NCBI RefSeq assembly: GCF_900230195.1
Contig: NZ_OCNE01000001.1
Coordinates: 620,001-684,000, forward strand
DNA: 64,000 nucleotides
Direction of reading: 5' to 3'
Source of the DNA: Streptomyces zhaozhouensis
GTDB lineage: Bacteria > Actinomycetota > Actinomycetes > Streptomycetales > Streptomycetaceae
The notes beneath the pieces are model-generated. The model worked only from the letters and a program-made list of their open reading frames with translations. It made no database searches and was not told the DNA's origin. Positions 61,299-64,000 of this stretch are shown here, in pieces. Position 1 is the first letter of the stretch. The number at the start of each line of letters is the position of its first letter. The position numbers and the translations under genes were made by a program.

Positions 61299-61751
61299 TC
61301 ATGCCGGACCGCCCGGCGTGACGGCGGACCGCTCGGCGTCGGCGGCCTCGGGCTTCCGGTCCACCTCGACGTACAGGGTCTTGACCCGGAGGTGGCCGCG
61401 GACCTGCCCGGCCAACCAGACGGCGGCGCCCACCAGGACGCCGATGGCGAAGGCCTGCCCGTCAAGGAAGTCCGCGTCCCTCAGCAACAGCAGCAGCACG
61501 AGCAACAGGCCCATCTGCGTGGTGTAGATCAGGAAGGCGGCGCCGAAGAACAGGTCGGGCCAGCGCTGGCCCACGTGGTTGAGCGACAGCAGCCCGATAC
61601 CGAAGAAGGCGGCCGCGACGAACACGCCGAACGCGACCCCGCCGGCCCCCCGCCCCCCGGCCACGAACGCGGCGACCACGGTGGCCAGGACACCTACCGT
61701 GGCAGTGGGAAGCGCGGCGCCGCGGATGATCCGGGCGTCGTTGGACTGCAT
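61299..61751 (-). CDS. atpI: AtpI-like membrane protein
   Basis: 150 residues with four predicted membrane helices; first gene of the atp operon as in other streptomycetes. RIIRGAALPTATVGVLATVVAAFVAGGRG and LNHVGQRWPDLFFGAAFLIYTTQMGLL are typical of actinobacterial AtpI. It is thought to help assemble the c-ring or import Mg. ATG 61751 has a GGAGAA site about 8 nt upstream. A Crp-like palindrome lies 84 bp upstream. Confidence 0.88.
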   Translation of the reverse strand: MQSNDARIIRGAALPTATVGVLATVVAAFVAGGRGAGGVAFGVFVAAAFFGIGLLSLNHVGQRWPDLFFGAAFLIYTTQMGLLLVLLLLLRDADFLDGQAFAIGVLVGAAVWLAGQVRGHLRVKTLYVEVDRKPEAADAERSAVTPGGPA

Positions 61752-61834
61752 GGAAGTGTTCTCCGACGGGCTTGGGGACTGTCGTCGTTGACGAGCGGTT
61801 TCGCACCCGGCCGTTGGGCCTCCATGCCGGGTTT

Positions 61835-61850
61835 CGTGAACGCTATCACA
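61835..61850. promoter_or_regulatory. Crp/GlxR-like site upstream of the atp operon
   Basis: On the minus strand TGTGA-TAGCGT-TCACG; the GTGA and TCAC half-sites are exact with 6 bp between (61836-61849). This fits the TGTGA-N6-TCACA consensus of Crp and corynebacterial GlxR. It sits 84-99 bp upstream of atpI in a locally AT-rich stretch that probably contains the operon promoter. Confidence 0.6.
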
Positions 61851-61966
61851 AACTTTTTGATGAGGTCTTTACTCGAACGTGTGCAGGACCTCACACCGTT
61901 GGGAGTATGCCCGGCGCGTCCGAACGCCGCGACGGCGGGGTCCTGCTAAGGGCTCGGCGGCCGACG

Positions 61967-63343
61967 TCAGGAGTGGGTGTCGATCTTGCGGCGGGGCGCG
62001 AAGCGCTGGCGGCTGCCGACCGCCGTCGCCCCGTGCGGCCCGGACGGCGTGCGCGCCTGGCCCGCCGGCTCCGCCTGGTCCGCGGGCGACTTCTCCGCCC
62101 CGCCGGAGACCGGCTCCGCCGCCGCGGACGCGGGCCCGGCGGACGCGGCCTCCCCCGAGGAGGCCGCCTCGCGCCGCGCCCGGTACCGGTACCGCGGCGG
62201 GACGATCCGCTCCGCCCAGGCGGGTGCCCTCGGCGTGAACCGGGGCAGCAGCAACGCCACCAGCCCCACCCCGGAGAGCACCACCACCAGCGGCACCACC
62301 CACGCGTTGGCGCCCACCGAGTACCCCACCGCGCCGAACGCCACCAGCGCCGACCAGAAGTACATGATCAGCACCGCGCGGCTCTGCGAGTGCCCGATCT
62401 CCAGCAGCCGGTGGTGCAGGTGCCCCCGGTCGGCGGCGAACGGCGAGCGGCCGTTCCACGTCCGCCTGACGATCGCCAGCACCAGGTCCAGGAAGGGCAG
62501 CACGATGATCGTCAGCGGCAGCAGCAGCGGCATGTAGACCGGGACCGTCTCGGTCACCGCGTTCCGCTCCGAGCCGCTGAAGAGGCGCATGGCGTCCGGG
62601 TCGACCTGCCCCGTCACCGACACCGCGCCGGCCGCCAGCACCAGGCCCAGCAGCATCGAACCCGAGTCGCCCATGAAGATCCGCGCCGGATGGACGTTGT
62701 GCGGCAGGAAGCCGAGACACATCCCGATCAGCACGGCGGAGAAGAGCGTGGCCGGCGCCGCTGCCTCGATGCCGTAGCCGTACCAGATCCGGTACGTGTA
62801 CAGGAAGAACGCCAGGGCCGCGACGCACACCATGCCGGCGGCGAGACCGTCGAGCCCGTCGACGAAGTTGACCGCGTTGATGGTGATCACCACGATCGCC
62901 ACCGTCAGCAGCGTGCCCTGCATCGGGGTCAGCGCGACCATGCCGACGCCGGGGACCGGCAGCCACAGGATCGTCAGCCCCTGGAGCACCATCACACCGG
63001 CGGCGATCATCTGGAGCCCCAGCTTGACCAGGGCGTCCACCCCGTACTTGTCGTCCAGGACGCCGACCACCCAGATCAGCGCGGCGCCCGAGAGCAGCGC
63101 CCTGGGCTCGTCCGAGAGGCGGAACACCTGGCCGACGTTGGTGAGTTGGGAGGCGACCAGCAGCCCGGCGCAGAGCCCGCCGAACATCGCGATGCCGCCC
63201 AGTCTCGGGGTCGGCTCCCGGTGCACGTCCCGCGCCCTGATCGGGGGCATGGCGCCCCAGGCGATCGCGAACTTCCGCACCGGCCCGGTCAGCAGGTAGG
63301 TGACGGCCGCCGCGACGCAGAGCGTCAAGAGGTATTCGCGCAC
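61967..63343 (-). CDS. wecA: WecA/TagO-type undecaprenyl-phosphate GlcNAc-1-phosphate transferase
   Basis: 458 residues. About ten membrane helices with the MraY/WecA motifs: DVHREPTPRLGGIAM, VLDDKYGVD (DDxxD), NAVNFVDGLDGLAAG, FMGDSGSMLLG and GHLHHRLLEIGHSQ (the HxHH loop that favours UDP-GlcNAc-type substrates over MurNAc-pentapeptide). A basic Ala/Ser-rich cytoplasmic tail of about 80 residues follows. GTG 63343 is chosen because the product then starts MREYLLTLCVAAAVTYLLTGPVRKFAI as in relatives. It starts lipid-linked synthesis of a wall polymer such as teichoic or teichulosonic acid; the exact polymer is not known here. Confidence 0.9.
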   Translation of the reverse strand: MREYLLTLCVAAAVTYLLTGPVRKFAIAWGAMPPIRARDVHREPTPRLGGIAMFGGLCAGLLVASQLTNVGQVFRLSDEPRALLSGAALIWVVGVLDDKYGVDALVKLGLQMIAAGVMVLQGLTILWLPVPGVGMVALTPMQGTLLTVAIVVITINAVNFVDGLDGLAAGMVCVAALAFFLYTYRIWYGYGIEAAAPATLFSAVLIGMCLGFLPHNVHPARIFMGDSGSMLLGLVLAAGAVSVTGQVDPDAMRLFSGSERNAVTETVPVYMPLLLPLTIIVLPFLDLVLAIVRRTWNGRSPFAADRGHLHHRLLEIGHSQSRAVLIMYFWSALVAFGAVGYSVGANAWVVPLVVVLSGVGLVALLLPRFTPRAPAWAERIVPPRYRYRARREAASSGEAASAGPASAAAEPVSGGAEKSPADQAEPAGQARTPSGPHGATAVGSRQRFAPRRKIDTHS

Positions 63344-63518
63344 AAGCTGCCCCAGAGATCTCGCTGGACTACCGCGCAACACCCTCTCATGTCCGCACCT
63401 CCGTCAAGCGCCCCCCGAGACTACGCCCGCCCACGTCAAACCCGCGTAAGCACACGGCGAATCGGACCTCCACGACCAAGCCACGCCTTTCGCTCCGCAC
63501 ACCGGACCCGGGGAGCAC

Positions 63519-64000
63519 TCAGCGCGTCCCCACGCGGCCCTCGGGCGTCGACACCCCGGTCAACGCCGTGACCACCGGGTCGAGGGCCGTCCTGATCTCC
63601 TCGCCGACGCTGCGGAAGTAGGGCAGCGGAGCGCCGTACGGGTCCTGCACCTCGTCCGCCTCCACGCTCGGCGCCAGCAGCCAGCCGCGCAGCGCCGCCG
63701 CCGCCCGCGCCAGCGCCCTGGCGCGCACCACCAGCGCCTCGGGCGAGGCGGCGACCGGCAGGGTCGCCAGGTCGATCGCCCGCACCAGCCGGGTGAACTC
63801 CTTGAGCGTGAACGTGCGCAGCCCGGCCGAGTGCCCCATCGAGATCACCTGCGCGCGGTGGTCCCGGGTCGCGGTCAGCACCAGGTCAGCCCTTATCACG
63901 TGCTCGTCGAGCAGCTCACGGCCGAAGAAGCCGCCCGGGTCGGCCCCGTACTCCGCGAGCAGCTCGGCGGCGTGCTCCTCCATGGGCGCGCCCTCGTGGC
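63519..64000 (-). CDS. low-molecular-weight protein-tyrosine phosphatase, partial (N-terminus beyond the window)
   Basis: The visible part encodes HEGAPMEEHAAELLAEYGADPGGFF and continues to the stop at 63519. It has the LMW-PTP pattern after the missing CxGNxCRSP loop: VIRADLVLTATRDHRAQVI and VEADEVQDPYGAPLPYFRSVGEEI, where the DPYG aspartate is the general acid. The catalytic Cys is beyond position 64000. Family members act on tyrosine-phosphorylated proteins or, in Wzb-like cases, on polysaccharide synthesis regulators, which would fit the neighbouring wecA-type gene. Confidence 0.85.
   Translation of the reverse strand, partial: HEGAPMEEHAAELLAEYGADPGGFFGRELLDEHVIRADLVLTATRDHRAQVISMGHSAGLRTFTLKEFTRLVRAIDLATLPVAASPEALVVRARALARAAAALRGWLLAPSVEADEVQDPYGAPLPYFRSVGEEIRTALDPVVTALTGVSTPEGRVGTR

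Overview
The window is high-GC actinobacterial chromosome, most likely from Streptomyces or a close relative. The evidence is the very high GC, frequent GTG starts, the Scy/FilP hyphal-tip cytoskeleton pair, a GlxA/CslA tip-glycan system, a NucS mismatch endonuclease and a GH18 chitinase with a Streptomyces-type promoter. From memory, most of the gene order matches the conserved core of the Streptomyces coelicolor chromosome around SCO5364-SCO5426. It is mostly ordinary housekeeping DNA with a few accessory inserts. I found no IS element, prophage, CRISPR array, tRNA or rRNA gene.

Layout. 1-5.1 kb: central carbon metabolism (start of pfkA, pta-ackA, pyk). 5.2-7.9 kb: a three-gene minus-strand set for envelope or secreted proteins (DUF6230-type, DUF6114-type, and a Glu/Ala-rich protein). 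8.4-12.1 kb: a thioredoxin/TPR protein, isobutyryl-CoA mutase large subunit, a DUF3817 protein and a MarR regulator. 12.3-17.8 kb: a cslZ-like GH6 lipoprotein, a 147-bp tandem repeat array, glxA and cslA. 18.0-22.1 kb: a second DUF3817/MarR pair, then an OmpR-type two-component system with a divergent PepSY protein. 22.1-24.9 kb: meaB, a thiolase and methylmalonyl-CoA epimerase. 25.0-29.6 kb: scy and filP. 29.7-33.8 kb: two tandem ABC-2 modules. 33.8-41.1 kb: a small zinc-finger-like protein, an LLM oxidoreductase, a small conserved protein, a CitA/CitB-type two-component system divergent from a C4-dicarboxylate carrier, and nucS. 41.4-49.3 kb: a STAND-like ATPase, a STAS protein, 3-hydroxybutyryl-CoA dehydrogenase, TetR plus a divergent ABC exporter, a PduO adenosyltransferase and a membrane protein. 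49.4-52.9 kb: a NarL-type two-component system and the chitinase. 53.3-61.8 kb: a DUF2550 protein and the complete atpIBEFHAGDC operon on the minus strand. 61.9-64 kb: a WecA/TagO-type phospho-GlcNAc transferase and the 3' part of a low-molecular-weight tyrosine phosphatase.

How the genes work together. One theme is acyl-CoA and B12 metabolism: thiolase, 3-hydroxybutyryl-CoA dehydrogenase, IcmA, epimerase, the MeaB GTPase chaperone and the PduO adenosyltransferase that makes the coenzyme. A second is hyphal tip growth: Scy, FilP, and CslA/GlxA with its GH6 partner. A third is sensing: three two-component systems lie next to their probable target genes (PepSY protein, dicarboxylate carrier, and possibly the chitinase).

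The most useful non-coding signals are a direct-repeat/DasR-like chitinase promoter, a Crp/GlxR-like palindrome upstream of the atp operon, a perfect 16-bp palindrome in front of icmA, TTCAGC direct repeats in front of the PepSY gene, hairpins inside the atp operon, and the hairpin-bearing 147-bp array between the GH6 gene and glxA. I did not find a convincing wholly new biological system. The best novelty candidates are those regulatory elements and the placement of the csl genes between two MarR/DUF3817 pairs.
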